Assembly (NCBI GenBank): GCA_050246945.1
Contig: JBFWVC010000011.1
Span: forward strand, 124,001-188,000
Reading direction: 5' to 3'
Length of the DNA stretch: 64,000 nucleotides
Source: JAEUMD01 sp050246945
Lineage (GTDB): Bacteria > Pseudomonadota > Alphaproteobacteria > Rhizobiales > Hyphomicrobiaceae
In this document: positions 26,127 through 36,700 of the stretch, piece after piece
Layout: every line of letters begins with the position of its first letter
Position numbering within the stretch: position 1 is the stretch's first letter
Translations under genes and position numbers: made by a program
Notes under the pieces: generated by a model
The model's database searches: none
Told to the model about the DNA's origin: nothing
Seen by the model: only the letters and a program-made list of their open reading frames with translations

Positions 26127-27206
26127 ATGTCTGATCGCGGCAGAACGGTGGGAAGGAGCATAGAACGGGCGATGGCGGCCGGTGCAACGAGGTTTCGAAC
26201 AATCATCTCGCATGCGGCATACACCGCGGGGCTCTCAATCGCTCTCGTGCTCGCTCCCTTGCCCGGATCCGGACCTCACCACCTCCTCGCACAACAGGCC
26301 GGCGGCTGGTCAGCCGATCTCGACATCAAGGCTACAAAGCCCGCAGCGCCCGTAGAAGCACCCCAGCCGTCTCAGCCCCAGCCGGACAGCGGCATAGGCA
26401 CTACTGTCCTCAAGAAGAAGTCCGTGGATGGCGGAGTACCGGCCGACGCTTCGAAGGTTCGACTGGTCGCACTTCTCACCGCCGACGGTCAACGAATCGA
26501 GCAAGAAATCGTCTGGCGCGTGTACGAGGAAAGCGGCGAGACACAATCGGCGGGAAAGCTGCTCTCCACACTCAACGCGGCATCTCCCGTGCTGACGCTG
26601 AAGCCCGGCAGCTATTTTGTGAACGTTTCATTCGGGCGGGCAAACCTGACGCGGAAGATCACTGTGGCCGAAGGTGTCGAGGCGACCGAGCCGTTCGTTC
26701 TAAACGCGGGCGGCTTGCGTGTTCGGCTCAACCCGATTGCTGGCGGCATGGAAGGCATGAAGGCCTCCTACGATATTCTCACCGACGAACGAGACCAGAG
26801 CGGCAACCGCCGCGTTGTATTCAGTCACGCGAGGCCCGGGATCGTCATTCGGCTCAACTCGGGCATCTACCACATCGTCTCGACGCTGGGCGACGCCAAC
26901 GCGACTGTCGGGGCCGACGTGACCGTGGAGGCCGGAAAGCTCACAGAAGCCACCATCGCGCACAAAGCGGGGCGCGTGACACTCAAACTCGTCACACGTC
27001 AGGGCGGCGAGGCTCTCCCCGATACGGAGTGGACGGTGCTGACGACTGACGGGCAAACCGTCAAATCGAGCGTCGGGGCGCTGCCGACGCACATCCTGGC
27101 GCCCGGTCGCTATCTCGCAGTCGCCAAGTCGCAGGGCCGTGTCTTCCGGCAGTCGTTCGAGATTGCCGACGGGCAGTCGATCCAGGTCGAGGTCTTGCGG
27201 CAGTAG
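26127..27206 (+). CDS. Secreted protein made of beta modules related to the upstream VWA protein
   Basis: Up to 359 residues from ATG 26127; an internal ATG at 26172 lies 14 bases after a strong GGAAGGAG and is an equally good start. A signal sequence (TAGLSIALVLAPLPGSG) ends near residue 55, followed by a Pro-rich linker. The rest is three beta modules at about 105-195, 195-275 and 275-358, with strands like EIVWRVYEE and turns LKPGSYFVNVSFG, LNSGIYHIVSTLG and LAPGRYLAVAKSQG. These match the modules of the VWA protein 430 bases upstream, so the two genes probably arose by duplication and may act together in the periplasm. Confidence 0.72.
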   Translation: MSDRGRTVGRSIERAMAAGATRFRTIISHAAYTAGLSIALVLAPLPGSGPHHLLAQQAGGWSADLDIKATKPAAPVEAPQPSQPQPDSGIGTTVLKKKSVDGGVPADASKVRLVALLTADGQRIEQEIVWRVYEESGETQSAGKLLSTLNAASPVLTLKPGSYFVNVSFGRANLTRKITVAEGVEATEPFVLNAGGLRVRLNPIAGGMEGMKASYDILTDERDQSGNRRVVFSHARPGIVIRLNSGIYHIVSTLGDANATVGADVTVEAGKLTEATIAHKAGRVTLKLVTRQGGEALPDTEWTVLTTDGQTVKSSVGALPTHILAPGRYLAVAKSQGRVFRQSFEIADGQSIQVEVLRQ

Positions 27207-27251
27207 ATTGAAGGGGCGCGAGGCTCGATGGCGGGGAACAGGTGCCGCCGA

Positions 27252-27935
27252 TCAGAAATCGTTGAGCACCCAATCGGTCGGACAGTGGTTCGCCATCATG
27301 CGTTGATCCACCTCGGCCTGCTGCGCTTTCGCGCCATGATCCCAGAATATCTGGCGCGCGATCTGCCAATGCTCGCAGGCCGAGGTAAGGTCTTGCTCGT
27401 TGGCCATGATATCTCCAAGTTCGAGACGTGCGGCGGCATGGGTATCGTCATCCTTGAGACGTGACGCGAGAATGATGGCACGGCGCAGATGGGATTTCAC
27501 GACCGCGTCGGAGGCGTGGCCAGCCATTAAGTCGCGGGCCAGCTCAAGAGAGAGGCGGGCTACTGCCGCATCATCGAATCGCTGTTCGGCCTGGAGCAAT
27601 TCGGTCTTGCGGGCCGCAATTGCATTTGAAGCCGGTTCCTTCAACGTTTCGGGCAATGTTTCGGGAACCGCGACGGGTTCAGGACTGCGCGCCAACGCGT
27701 CAGACGCGGCGGGCTTCAGCGGCAACGCGGGTGGCGCTTGGGTTGTCGTGCGCGTCGCGCCGGAGGGGGCGGACGCATGCTCAGGCGCCGGCTCCGCTGT
27801 GGGCTCAATACTGGGGTCCGTGCGGTCGCGCCCTGCAATGACCACGACGGCAATCAGGGCGAGGACAACAAGCGGCAGCAACAGAAGCGACCAACCCACC
27901 TGGCCGTCGAAATCGATCAGCGTCGTCAGGACCAT
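27252..27935 (-). CDS. Single-span membrane protein with helical C-terminal domain
   Basis: The 227-residue product has one transmembrane segment (WSLLLLPLVVLALIAVVVIA) near the N-terminus and a Pro/Ala/Thr-rich linker (about 45-100). A helical C-terminal domain follows, with TPR-like periodicity (RFDDAAVARLSLELARDLMA, SACEHWQIARQIFWDHGAKA). A ribosome binding site GGGGG precedes the ATG. It converges on the secreted module protein. The architecture suggests a membrane-anchored adaptor with a soluble protein-binding domain; I do not recognise the family. Confidence 0.65.
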   Translation of the reverse strand: MVLTTLIDFDGQVGWSLLLLPLVVLALIAVVVIAGRDRTDPSIEPTAEPAPEHASAPSGATRTTTQAPPALPLKPAASDALARSPEPVAVPETLPETLKEPASNAIAARKTELLQAEQRFDDAAVARLSLELARDLMAGHASDAVVKSHLRRAIILASRLKDDDTHAAARLELGDIMANEQDLTSACEHWQIARQIFWDHGAKAQQAEVDQRMMANHCPTDWVLNDF

Positions 27936-28032
27936 ACGTGCCCCCGGGCAACCTTACAGTCAATGCAGCGCAAAGTGCTGCCGGTTGAGCCGCCATCTCG
28001 GCAACCACTTCGCTCCCGCGAGCAGCACAGGC

Positions 28033-29097
28033 TCAGCGCACAGGAACACCATACATCAGGCCTCCCTGCGTCCACAGCCTGTTGTAGCCGCGCGCCAATT
28101 GCAGATCGGATCCGGCGCCAAGGTTCCTCTCAAATATCTCGCCGTAGTTTCCGACCGCAGCGATCATGCGCCGTGCCCATTCTGCATCAAGTCCCAGAGA
28201 CTGACCCAGCGTGCTGCCCGTGCCGAGCAGACGGCGCACATCCTCGATCGCAGAATTTGCCATGCCGGAGACATTCTTGCTATCGACGCCCAGCTCCTCC
28301 GCTACGATGAGCGCCATGCGGACCCAGCGCAGTATGGCAAACCAATTGGGATCCTGTATGCGTACGGCTGGTCCAAGCGGCTCCTTGGAGACGAACTCGG
28401 GAAGAATTGCGTGCTGCGTTGGCGCGGCGAGCGTGCGCCGGGCGGCGGCCAGCTGTGTGACTTCTCCGGTCAGCGCCGTGCAGGCGCCAGACTCGTATGC
28501 AGCGAGCAGATCTTTCCAGTTGGCTCTCTTGACCAGCCTGTAGTTCATGCGGTGGTGACCGAGGAATCGCGCCACCTTTTCTTGGGCACGCGTGTCTGAG
28601 ACCACGCAAATCGTTGCGCCCGACAGTTCCAGCACGCTGGAAAGCCCGTGACTTTTGGGCACGAGAAAGCCCTGGCCGTCATAAACGAGGATATCGACGA
28701 AGCGGATCTTGAACTCGGTATCGTGGCTCAGCGTCCACGCCGAGGACTGGGAGAGCAGATCGACCTCGGCGGCAGCGAGAGACCGGAAGCCCTGCGCCCG
28801 CGACATCGGCTTGAAGGCCACCTTGGATTTGTCACCGAGTACCGCTGCCGCCACGGCCCGGCAAAAATCAATGTCGATCCCCTTCCATCTTCCATATCGG
28901 TCGGAAATGGCGAAACCGGGCAGCTGATCGCTGACGCCACAAACCAACTCGCCGCGGGATTTGACGCTTTCGAGCGTGCCTGCGTCGACCTTTCCGGCAG
29001 CCAACACCACACCGAGCAGCGCCGCTACGGCAGGCACGAGTGGATGGGCGCTCGGTCGAGCAGTCCCCTGGAACGAGATTCGTGATTGGAGCAGCAA
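28033..29097 (-). CDS. Periplasmic amino-acid-binding protein (ABC transporter SBP family 3)
   Basis: A 354-residue solute-binding protein, best start TTG 29097 with AGGAAG about 9 bases before it. A signal peptide ends near GKVDAGT. The mature part starts LESVKSRGELVCGVSDQLPG, the normal opening of AapJ-type general amino-acid-binding proteins, followed by GIDIDFCRAVAAAVLGD and LSHDTEFKIRFVDILVYDGQ. The end NYGEIFERNLGAGSDLQLAR and GYNRLWTQGGLMYGVPVR matches the family closely. No permease or ATPase genes are next to it, so it is an orphan that either serves a transporter elsewhere or has another role. Confidence 0.82.
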   Translation of the reverse strand: MLLQSRISFQGTARPSAHPLVPAVAALLGVVLAAGKVDAGTLESVKSRGELVCGVSDQLPGFAISDRYGRWKGIDIDFCRAVAAAVLGDKSKVAFKPMSRAQGFRSLAAAEVDLLSQSSAWTLSHDTEFKIRFVDILVYDGQGFLVPKSHGLSSVLELSGATICVVSDTRAQEKVARFLGHHRMNYRLVKRANWKDLLAAYESGACTALTGEVTQLAAARRTLAAPTQHAILPEFVSKEPLGPAVRIQDPNWFAILRWVRMALIVAEELGVDSKNVSGMANSAIEDVRRLLGTGSTLGQSLGLDAEWARRMIAAVGNYGEIFERNLGAGSDLQLARGYNRLWTQGGLMYGVPVR

Positions 29098-29483
29098 GGC
29101 AGGATACTTCCTGATGGTGCGGTCAGATGTTGAACCGGAACGGCGGTGAAGCGAGATCGCCGCTGTTTAGTGAGCAACGTCCCGCACCCATGACCCGACC
29201 GACGGCATTGGTCAAGGACTTGACCTGACGGCGAACTTGCGTCTCAGCGGGGGGCGGGCAATATGCACCGCCGCGGCATAACAGGAGCTAGCCCGATTTA
29301 TTCAAGGCTTCACGGTCGGTATGGAAGCTCGATCGGCGAAATGCCCGGAGAGGGCCACGGCGCGACGCGGAAAGACCTGGCAAGCGGTTCGATGTCGCAG
29401 TTCGACATCCCGGCCCCGCCGTTCGCACACTCATGTAGTGCCGATGCGCGGGGCAATCAATGGATCGGGCAGGGTTCCGGACC

Positions 29484-29624
29484 CTGGTGTTCCAACACTG
29501 TCGCCTGGTTCCATATCGGGAACCAAGTGTCAGCCCGGAACTTCTGATTTTTTGGTCTGTGTTCTGGATTCACTGACGTTTGACGACCTTCGCCCGCTAC
29601 TCAATTGTCAGATCCAGAACTCGA
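29484..29624. repeat. Palindromic repeat family 4, copy 1
   Basis: Starts GGTGTTCCAACACTGTCGCC and contains GTTCTGGATTCACTGACGTT then TGACGACCTTCGCCCG, ending CAGATCCAGAACTCGAGTG. The same layout is at 31789-31930 and 63671-63815. Confidence 0.7.
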
Positions 29625-29697
29625 GTGTCATTCAGATCGAGAAGTCCGCCTCGCAACTCAGCCGAAAAGGATGTAACGGACTTCTCGATCAATGCAC
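29625..29697. repeat. Palindromic repeat family 3, copy 2
   Basis: TCAGATCGAGAAGTCCG on the left and CGGACTTCTCGA on the right form an inverted pair; closely matches 26008-26086. Confidence 0.7.
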
Positions 29698-29728
29698 GAG
29701 TTCGCGGAACAGAAGGATGGCCCGCCTC

Positions 29729-30931
29729 ATGAGCCAGGACAACGCCGACAAGCCTCATGGCCGACACGCCAGGCACGCCGATGCGACGGATGCCGTTCAC
29801 GTTGGCCGCAAGCCATTCGACAGCAATGGCTTCGTCAACACGCCGGTCTATCGCGGCTCCACCGTGCTGTTCCCGACGCTCCAGGCGCTTGTCACGCGCG
29901 ACCAGCCCTATACCTATGGTCGGCGCGCGACGCCTACGACGACGGCCCTGTCCGACGCAATCGCAGTGCTCGAGGGCGGGAATGCGACCATTCTTACGAG
30001 TTCGGGTCTGCAGGCTGTGGCGACGGCACTTCTGGCGTTCGCGGAGGCCGGCGACACCATCCTCATGGTCGACAGTGTCTATCAACCGACGCGCAAGTTC
30101 TGCGACACGACCTTGAAGCGTCTCGGCGTGACGACGATCTACTACGAGCCTCTGATCGGTGCCGGCATCAAGGATCTCATCACACCGAACACGCGCCTCA
30201 TTTTCACCGAGAGCCCCGGCTCGCAGACGTTCGAGGTACAGGATATCCCGGCGATCGCACAGGTCGCGCGGGAGGCTGGCATATGGCTGCTGTTGGACAA
30301 TACCTGGGCGAGCCCTCTCTATTTCAAGCCATTCCAGCATGGCGTCGATGTTTCGATCCAAGCAGCGACAAAATATATCGTGGGCCACGCGGATGCGATG
30401 CTCGGCGCGGTCACGGGCAACGCGCGCGCGGCATTGCATCTCGACCGGATCAAGGAGGCCCTCGGCACGTCGCCTGGCTCGGAGGAGACATTCCTCGCTC
30501 TGCGTGGCCTTCGTACGCTCGACGTGAGGCTCGCGCGCCACCACGCGCATGGCCTGGAGATGGCCCGCTGGCTTGCGGCGCGGCCCGAGGTGCGCCGTGT
30601 CATACACCCGGCGCTGGAAGGCGATCCCGGTCATGAACTCTGGAAGCGCGACTTTCTCGGCGCGTCGGGATTGTTCGCATTCGTGCTGGAGCCACCCGTT
30701 TCGCAGCATGCGCTGGCGGCCTTCGTCGATCATCTGGAGCTGTTCGGAATGGGATATTCCTGGGGCGGGTACGAAAGCCTCATTCTTCCGTTTGATCCGC
30801 GGCCCTATCGAACAGCAACACAGTGGACCGAGACCGGCACAGCGCTGCGTATCCACATAGGCCTTGAGGATCCAGCCGACCTGAAGCGCGATCTCGATGC
30901 GGGATTTGAGCGTCTCAAGGCGGCGCGCTAG
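29729..30931 (+). CDS. metC: Cystathionine beta-lyase (PLP-dependent)
   Basis: The 400-residue enzyme from ATG 29729 (AGAAGG about 12 bases upstream; another ATG at 29717 is possible). It cleaves cystathionine to homocysteine, pyruvate and ammonia in methionine synthesis. Clear motifs are YTYGRRATPTTTAL, the PLP ring-binding LLLDNTWASPLYFKP (D190) and the PLP lysine in AATKYIVGHADAMLG (K215). The C-terminal GYSWGGYESLILPFDP and LRIHIGLEDPADLKRDLDAG match MetC rather than cystathionine gamma-synthase. A longer reading back to 29321 runs through repeat elements and is not used. It appears monocistronic. Confidence 0.92.
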   Translation: MSQDNADKPHGRHARHADATDAVHVGRKPFDSNGFVNTPVYRGSTVLFPTLQALVTRDQPYTYGRRATPTTTALSDAIAVLEGGNATILTSSGLQAVATALLAFAEAGDTILMVDSVYQPTRKFCDTTLKRLGVTTIYYEPLIGAGIKDLITPNTRLIFTESPGSQTFEVQDIPAIAQVAREAGIWLLLDNTWASPLYFKPFQHGVDVSIQAATKYIVGHADAMLGAVTGNARAALHLDRIKEALGTSPGSEETFLALRGLRTLDVRLARHHAHGLEMARWLAARPEVRRVIHPALEGDPGHELWKRDFLGASGLFAFVLEPPVSQHALAAFVDHLELFGMGYSWGGYESLILPFDPRPYRTATQWTETGTALRIHIGLEDPADLKRDLDAGFERLKAAR

Positions 30932-31000
30932 AGAAGCCCATCGTGCAGGAGGGGCGTGTCATGACGAAGCGAAGGGCTGTGACTGGCTTTCTTCGGCTTC

Positions 31001-31765
31001 TCATGTATTGCCGGTTGCGACCGGTCGGCCTTCGATAGCCTCAGCAATCGATCGCGCGATCAATCGGGGCACCTCGGGAAATGCGCCGACCGGACCGGTG
31101 TAGACAATCGCGCCATCGAACTTCCCGATGGCCTGGGGCACGTCCTCTGCTGCATGCAGGCCGTCACCGTTGAAGAAACCGACCACGACCGTCGGTCGCG
31201 TATCAGCCATTACAGCATCGTCCAGGAACGGCGCTTCCTCCAGAAATCCGGTTTCAACGCACGCAAACCCGCCAAGCTCTCTCAGGCAAGCAGCGACAGC
31301 CTCCGTCGCCTTAGCAGAGGCGCGCGCCACCTTCGAGCCGTGGCCGACAAGCAGCAGCCTCGCGTCCTGCGCCGGCACACCGATCTGATGAGTCGCGGCT
31401 TTCGCTCTTTCGCGGATGATGACTGGGAGTGGTCCTTCGAGGCCGAGAGGGGTGAGCACACGACAACGCGCGGCCAGCCCTGCATCTGCCAACCGTTTCG
31501 GAAGCTTCACCTTCACGAAGTAGCCCGGAGCCATGAAGAACGGGTAGAGCAGAATCGGACCGGTGGTGCGCCGCGCCACGTCAGAGAGCGCTGCTTCCAG
31601 CGTTGGTTCGCCGCTCAGAACACCGGCGGCAACGGCAACATTGGGCAACTCGGCTGCGGCTATCTGTGCGTGCTCCATCAATATGGCGTTGGAGTAGGCC
31701 CCGCCACGTTCGCCGTGTGCGACGAGCACCGCTGCTGCTGCAACTGACATCTCCGGCGCGCGCAT
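31001..31765 (-). CDS. CbiX/SirB-type sirohydrochlorin chelatase-like protein
   Basis: The 254-residue protein consists of two similar class II chelatase halves. The first begins AAVLVAHGERGGAYSNAILM and the second has RLLLVGHGSKVARASAKATE; the histidines in AHGE and GHGS are the usual metal-binding positions. It would insert cobalt or iron into sirohydrochlorin for cobalamin or siroheme. No other tetrapyrrole gene is near. The start at 31765 is set by GGAA about 7 bases before; the frame continues upstream through a repeat element, which is not coding. Specificity for cobalt or iron cannot be read from the sequence. Confidence 0.82.
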   Translation of the reverse strand: MRAPEMSVAAAAVLVAHGERGGAYSNAILMEHAQIAAAELPNVAVAAGVLSGEPTLEAALSDVARRTTGPILLYPFFMAPGYFVKVKLPKRLADAGLAARCRVLTPLGLEGPLPVIIRERAKAATHQIGVPAQDARLLLVGHGSKVARASAKATEAVAACLRELGGFACVETGFLEEAPFLDDAVMADTRPTVVVGFFNGDGLHAAEDVPQAIGKFDGAIVYTGPVGAFPEVPRLIARSIAEAIEGRPVATGNT

Positions 31766-32233
31766 GTTCTGTTCCGATGAATTGATTGCTAGTGTTCCCA
31801 ATCTGTCGCCTGGTTGTCTATCCAGCACCAACGCGTCACCCCGGAACCCTGGCAATTCTTCGGTTTGTGTTCCGGATTCACCAACGTTTGACGACCTTTG
31901 CGTGAGAGTCAAACGTCATACCCGGATCACTCGTTCAGGTGTTAGACCCAGGCCGCGTCGGCCCACCGGCAGGAGATGGGGGTGCTCTTGGCCGTGTACA
32001 AGCGGTCATTTGCGCAGGGACGCGACGGATTGCCGCTCCGCTCGACGTTACTTTGCGGACCTAGCCGGTCATCCGAATCAGGATCGAACGTTCACGTGAT
32101 CTGCGGCACGCGCACATGAACAACAGCTGTATGTGCCGTACGGGCCCCCGTTCAGGTTGAGCCGGCCATCATCCGGCCACGTCAACGCTCGCCGGAATGG
32201 TGCCAAATCCGCCCCGCTACCAGGAGGTTCGAC
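31766..32233. other. Intergenic region with a repeat element
   Basis: Divergent promoter region for the chelatase and RND genes. 31789-31930 is repeat family 4. The remaining 300 bases show no gene; a strong AGGAGG at 32221 belongs to the RND adaptor gene. Confidence 0.5.
31789..31930. repeat. Palindromic repeat family 4, copy 2
   Basis: Begins at CTAG with GTGTTCCCAATCTGTCGCC, contains TTCCGGATTCACCAACGTTT followed by GACGACCTT, and ends in CAAACGTCATACCCGGATCA. The right boundary is degraded. Confidence 0.7.
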
Positions 32234-33751
32234 ATGCGATTGCTGGCTCGCGCGCTGAGGGGACTGATGCTGACCGCAGTCAGCCTTGCCTTGGTCGGCT
32301 ATGGTGGCTGGAGGATCTACGATGCGGCGGCATCGGCCGACAAGCCGAAACGCAGCAGCATCCAGCGCGAGCGTGCGTTCGTCGTCGATGCGGGCGTGCT
32401 CGAGGCGCAGACGCATTCTCCCAAAATCACCTCTTACGGTGTCGTTCAGGCCTGGACCAGCCTCGAGATTCGCGCGCCCGCAGCAGGCCCCATATCGGAG
32501 ATTTCTCCCAACGTTCGCGATGGTCTCGCAGTGGTCAAGGGTGAACTGCTGTTTCGGATCGATCCGGAGATTGCCGCGCGTCGCGTGACCGACGCCAAGG
32601 CCGGACTGGCTCAGGCGGAAGCAGAACTTTCCGAAGCCCGGCAGAGCCGGTCTCATTTTCAAGCCGAACTTGCCGCGGCCAAGGGACAGGCCGAAGTGCG
32701 CCGCGCGGATCTCGGTCGCAAGACACAGCTTTTCGAAAAGAAGCTCATCACGGCGTCCTCACTCGATGAAATACGGCTCGCTGTGTCAGCCGCCGAGCAG
32801 GCGGTGATTGCCAAGGAGCAGGCGCAGCTGGCGCTGTCGGGACGGATTGAAAAGGCTGAGGCCGGCGTCGAGCGCGCGAGGCTCGTCTTGAGCGACGCGG
32901 AACGTGCGCTGTCGGACACCTCCTATCGCGCACCTTTCGCGGGACGGCTTGCGGATGTGACGCTGACGCTCGGGCGGCGTGTTTCACAGAACGAGAAGCT
33001 GGCGCTGCTAATCGATCCGGCGGCTCTCGAAGTCTCCTTCCCGATCCGCAACAGCGAGTTTGGCAATCTCATCGATCCGGCCAAGCCAGAATCGCTTTTG
33101 CGTTTGCCGGTCACCGCGCGGCTCGACCTCGGCGGCAACGATATCCTCGTGGCGGGACGTCTCGATCGCCCCGCGGCGATGGCCTCGACACAATCGGGCC
33201 GGACAGTCTATGCGCAACTGACCGGAAGTAACGCGGCAGCGCTCCGACCTGGAGATTTCGTCACCGTCGAGGTCACAGAGCCGGTCATGGAGGGCGTCGC
33301 CGTCATCCCTGCCGATGCAGCGACTGTCGATGGGCGCATTCTACTGATTGGTGCTGACCGACGCCTGAAGGATCATGGCGCTCGCATCGTACGGCGGCAA
33401 ACGGATACGCTCGTCGTATCCGACGTTCCGTTCGGGCAGACCTACGTACGCCGTCGCCTTCCCTATCTTGACGCGGGCATCAAGGTGGAGCCGCGCGGCC
33501 AGACTGCTCCTCAGTTCGCGGGGCCGGTCGCCAAAGTATCCGGCACGAGCGGCCCGCGTGACGAGGCCGATGAGCCAATTGCTCTCGATGAAACGCGCCG
33601 CGCTGCATTGATCGCGCACGTCAAGGCGGACGGCGGCATGCCGGAATCGCGGCGGCAGCGCATGCTCGATGAACTCGCCAAACCGAAGCCTTCGCGCCGA
33701 CTTGTCGATCGGATAGAGCGCCGCATGACGCGCGAGGAAGGCCGCTCATGA
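32234..33751 (+). CDS. RND efflux periplasmic adaptor (HlyD/AcrA family)
   Basis: A 505-residue membrane fusion protein with a perfect AGGAGG 7 bases before its ATG. One N-terminal membrane anchor or signal (LMLTAVSLALVGYGGWRIYD) is followed by a lipoyl half (APAAGPISEISPNVRDGLAV, VKGELLFRIDP) and a long coiled coil (about 115-230, including QAEAELSEARQSRSHFQAEL). The second lipoyl half (YRAPFAGRLADVTLTLGRRV) and beta-barrel follow. The C-terminal 75 residues are an extra charged helix not typical of the family. It bridges the inner-membrane pump encoded next to an outer-membrane channel, which is not encoded here. Its stop overlaps the pump start by four bases, so translation is coupled. Confidence 0.88.
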   Translation: MRLLARALRGLMLTAVSLALVGYGGWRIYDAAASADKPKRSSIQRERAFVVDAGVLEAQTHSPKITSYGVVQAWTSLEIRAPAAGPISEISPNVRDGLAVVKGELLFRIDPEIAARRVTDAKAGLAQAEAELSEARQSRSHFQAELAAAKGQAEVRRADLGRKTQLFEKKLITASSLDEIRLAVSAAEQAVIAKEQAQLALSGRIEKAEAGVERARLVLSDAERALSDTSYRAPFAGRLADVTLTLGRRVSQNEKLALLIDPAALEVSFPIRNSEFGNLIDPAKPESLLRLPVTARLDLGGNDILVAGRLDRPAAMASTQSGRTVYAQLTGSNAAALRPGDFVTVEVTEPVMEGVAVIPADAATVDGRILLIGADRRLKDHGARIVRRQTDTLVVSDVPFGQTYVRRRLPYLDAGIKVEPRGQTAPQFAGPVAKVSGTSGPRDEADEPIALDETRRAALIAHVKADGGMPESRRQRMLDELAKPKPSRRLVDRIERRMTREEGRS

Positions 33752-36700
33752 CGACGACGTCACGCATGCCCGGATCACCTTCGACGGGAATTCTCAGGTA
33801 TTTCGTCTCGCATCGCACGGCGGCGAACCTGCTGCTGATGATGATGCTTGTCGTGGGGCTCGCGTCGGCGACGCGCCTGCGCGCGCAATTCTTTCCCGAC
33901 GTTCCCGTCAGTACGATCACCGTGTCGGTGGTCTGGTCGGGAGCGGCGCCAGAGGACATGGACCAAGCGATCGTCTCGCGCATCGAGCCGCGCCTGCGCG
34001 TCATCGACGGCGTGAAGACCGCGACCGCCGTCTCGCGCCAGGGCTTGGCGATGATCACGCTCGAATTTCAACCGGGGACGGATATCGCTGTCGCGATGGA
34101 CGATGCAAAAATGGCGATCGACGAGATTCGCGATCTGCCAGCCGACATCGAGAAGCCAGTGTTGCGGCCCGGACGATGGCGCGATCGCGTGACCGACGTC
34201 CTGATCAGCGGAGACCTCGGTATCGACCAGCTTTACCGCATCGCCGAGGAGTTCAAAACCGCGCTATTTGCCAAGGGCGTCACGCTGACCAGTATCGAGG
34301 GCATCTCCGCGCCCGAGATCCGCATAAACGTGCGCCCGCGCGATCTAGAGCGGTTCCAGGTGGCGCTCAGCGATATTTCCGCGGCCGTCCGATCAGAAAC
34401 TGGAACGCAGCCGATCGGCCGCATCGAGGCCACGGGTGCGCGCGTGCGCGCGGAGACGCGCGCGCTGACGCCTGAGGCGATCGCCGCCATTCCCGTGCGG
34501 GCTCGTACCGATGGTTCGAAGATCCTGCTCGCCGATGTCGCCGACGTGATAGAGGAAGGCCTCGACCGGTCGACCGCACTCTATCACGATGGCAAGCCTG
34601 CGGTGATTGTACAGGTCAACCGTGATGCCCAGGGCGATGCGCTCAAGCTTCAGGCGATCGTCGAGGGGGTCGTCGCAGACTTGTCACCTCGGTTGACAAA
34701 GAGCGTGGCGATGACGCTCGTGCATCCGCGCGCCAGCGAGATATCGGCGCGCCTCGATATTCTGATCCGAAACGGCATCGGCGGCCTCGCCGTCGTGGTC
34801 GTGCTGCTGTTCCTGTTCCTGTCCGCGCGCACCGCGTTCTGGGTGACGGCGGGCATTCCGGTGGCAATGGCCGCGACGCTGGCGCTAATGTATGCGTTCG
34901 GCTTTACGTTCAACATGATCTCGCTGTTTGCACTGATCATCTGCCTTGGCATCGTTGTCGACGACGCCATCGTCGTCGGAGAACACGCCGACCATCTGGC
35001 GCGGCAGGGCTTGGCGCCGGACGAAGCCGCCACGCAGGCCGCCAGCCGGATGTCGGCCGCCGTGTTCTCAGCATCGATCACCACGGTGATCGCGTTCGCC
35101 GTCCTGGGGCTGATCACGGGGCGGATGGGCCGGCTCGTCTCGGACATCCCGTTCACTGTGTCCGTTGTCATCCTCGCCAGCCTCGTGGAATCGTTCCTGA
35201 TCCTGCCTGCGCACATGCGTCACGCACTTGCACATGCGGGCAAGAAGGGCCTTCTCGACCTGCCAAGCGAATGGGTCAATCGTGGCTTCGACCGCTTCAA
35301 GACCAGCGTGTTCACGCCTTTCATGCGGCATGTCGTGGGCCTGCGCTACCCAGTGCTCGCCGGAGGACTGGCGCTGCTGGCCGTCTCTGTCGCCGCGTTG
35401 ATCGACAAGACGGTGCACTGGCAATTCTTCAACTCGCCCGAGCGCGCAACGATCCGCGCAAATCTGGCGATGCTCGGCAGTGCGACAAGAGCCGACACCA
35501 AGGCGATGGTGGCCGAGCTCGATCGTGCGCTGCGCGTCGTCGACAAGCGCTATGAAGAGAAATACGGCCGCGCGCCGGTGCAAGTCGCGATCGCGAAGAT
35601 CGGCGGCACGACGGGGCGCGGACTGAAGGGCGCCGATGTGAAGGATCCCGATCAGCTCGCGGGCTATGACATTGAGCTGATCGATCCGGACCAGCGGACG
35701 TACACTGCGTTCGAGTTCATTCGCGCCTGGCAGGACGAGATAAAGCGGCATCCGCTTCTGGAGACGCTGGCGCTACGCGGCGACCGTTCGGGTCCCGGCG
35801 GCGACGCGATCGACGTGCGCCTTTCTGGCGCGGACGAAACGATCCTCAAGAGCGCGGCGGAAGCAGTCAAGGCGGCCCTGGCACGATATCCTGCAGCGAC
35901 GGGCGTGGAGGACGATCTTGCCTACGACCGGCCGGAGTTGATGATCGAGCTGACGCCGCGCGGAGAGGCGCTCGGCTTCAACACGCAAGCGATTGCCGCG
36001 GCGTTGCGCCAGAGGCTTGACGGGATCGAGGCGATCAAGCTTGCGCGCGAAACGCAGGAGATAGTCGCCCGCGTGCGGCTGCCCGAGACCGACATCGGGC
36101 CGGCCTACCTCCATCAAGCGCGACTGCCTCTTCCCGACGGCAGCGGCTTCGTCGCACTCGGCGATATCGCAACCGTTTCGGAGGAGCAGGGCTTCTCCTC
36201 GATCCGGCGCGAGAACGGCAACCGGCGCGTCGCCGTATCGGGCGATCTCAGCGACGATCCGGCCGCGAGCGCCGAGGTCATCAGCGCATTGCGGAACGAG
36301 ATTTTACCGGACGTCGCCGCGCGCTACGGAATAGCCTGGTCACTCGGCGGACTCGCCGAGCAGGAGGGCGAATTCCTCGGCGAAGCGGCGGTTGGCGTCG
36401 TCCTGGCGCTCGTCGGTATCTATCTCGTTCTGGCGTGGGTGTTCGCGTCGTGGTCGCGTCCGGCCATCGTCATGCTGATCATTCCGTTCGGGCTCGTCGG
36501 CACGATCTGGGGGCATTGGCTGCATGACATGCCGTTGACGATGTTTTCCGTCGTCGGGCTCATCGGCATGGCTGGCATCATCATCAACGACTCCATCGTC
36601 CTGGTGACGACTATCGACCAGCGCGCCGAAAATGGCGATCTCCTGTCGGCCATCGTCGCGGGTACGGCTGACCGACTGCGCGCCGTCCTGCTGACCACGC

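Larger units (their letters stand above)
29098..29728. other. Intergenic region with two repeat elements
   Basis: About 630 bases upstream of the cystathionine beta-lyase gene. The first half shows nothing clear. The second half is occupied by repeat family 4 (29484-29624) directly joined to family 3 (29625-29697), ending about 30 bases before the start codon, so the promoter must be in or near these elements. Confidence 0.5.

Noticed and set aside
29321..29728. N-terminal extension of cystathionine beta-lyase
   Set aside because: The frame runs through two palindromic repeat elements; MetC proteins do not have such an extension.
31766..31912. N-terminal extension of the CbiX-like protein
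   Set aside because: It is made of repeat family 4 sequence.
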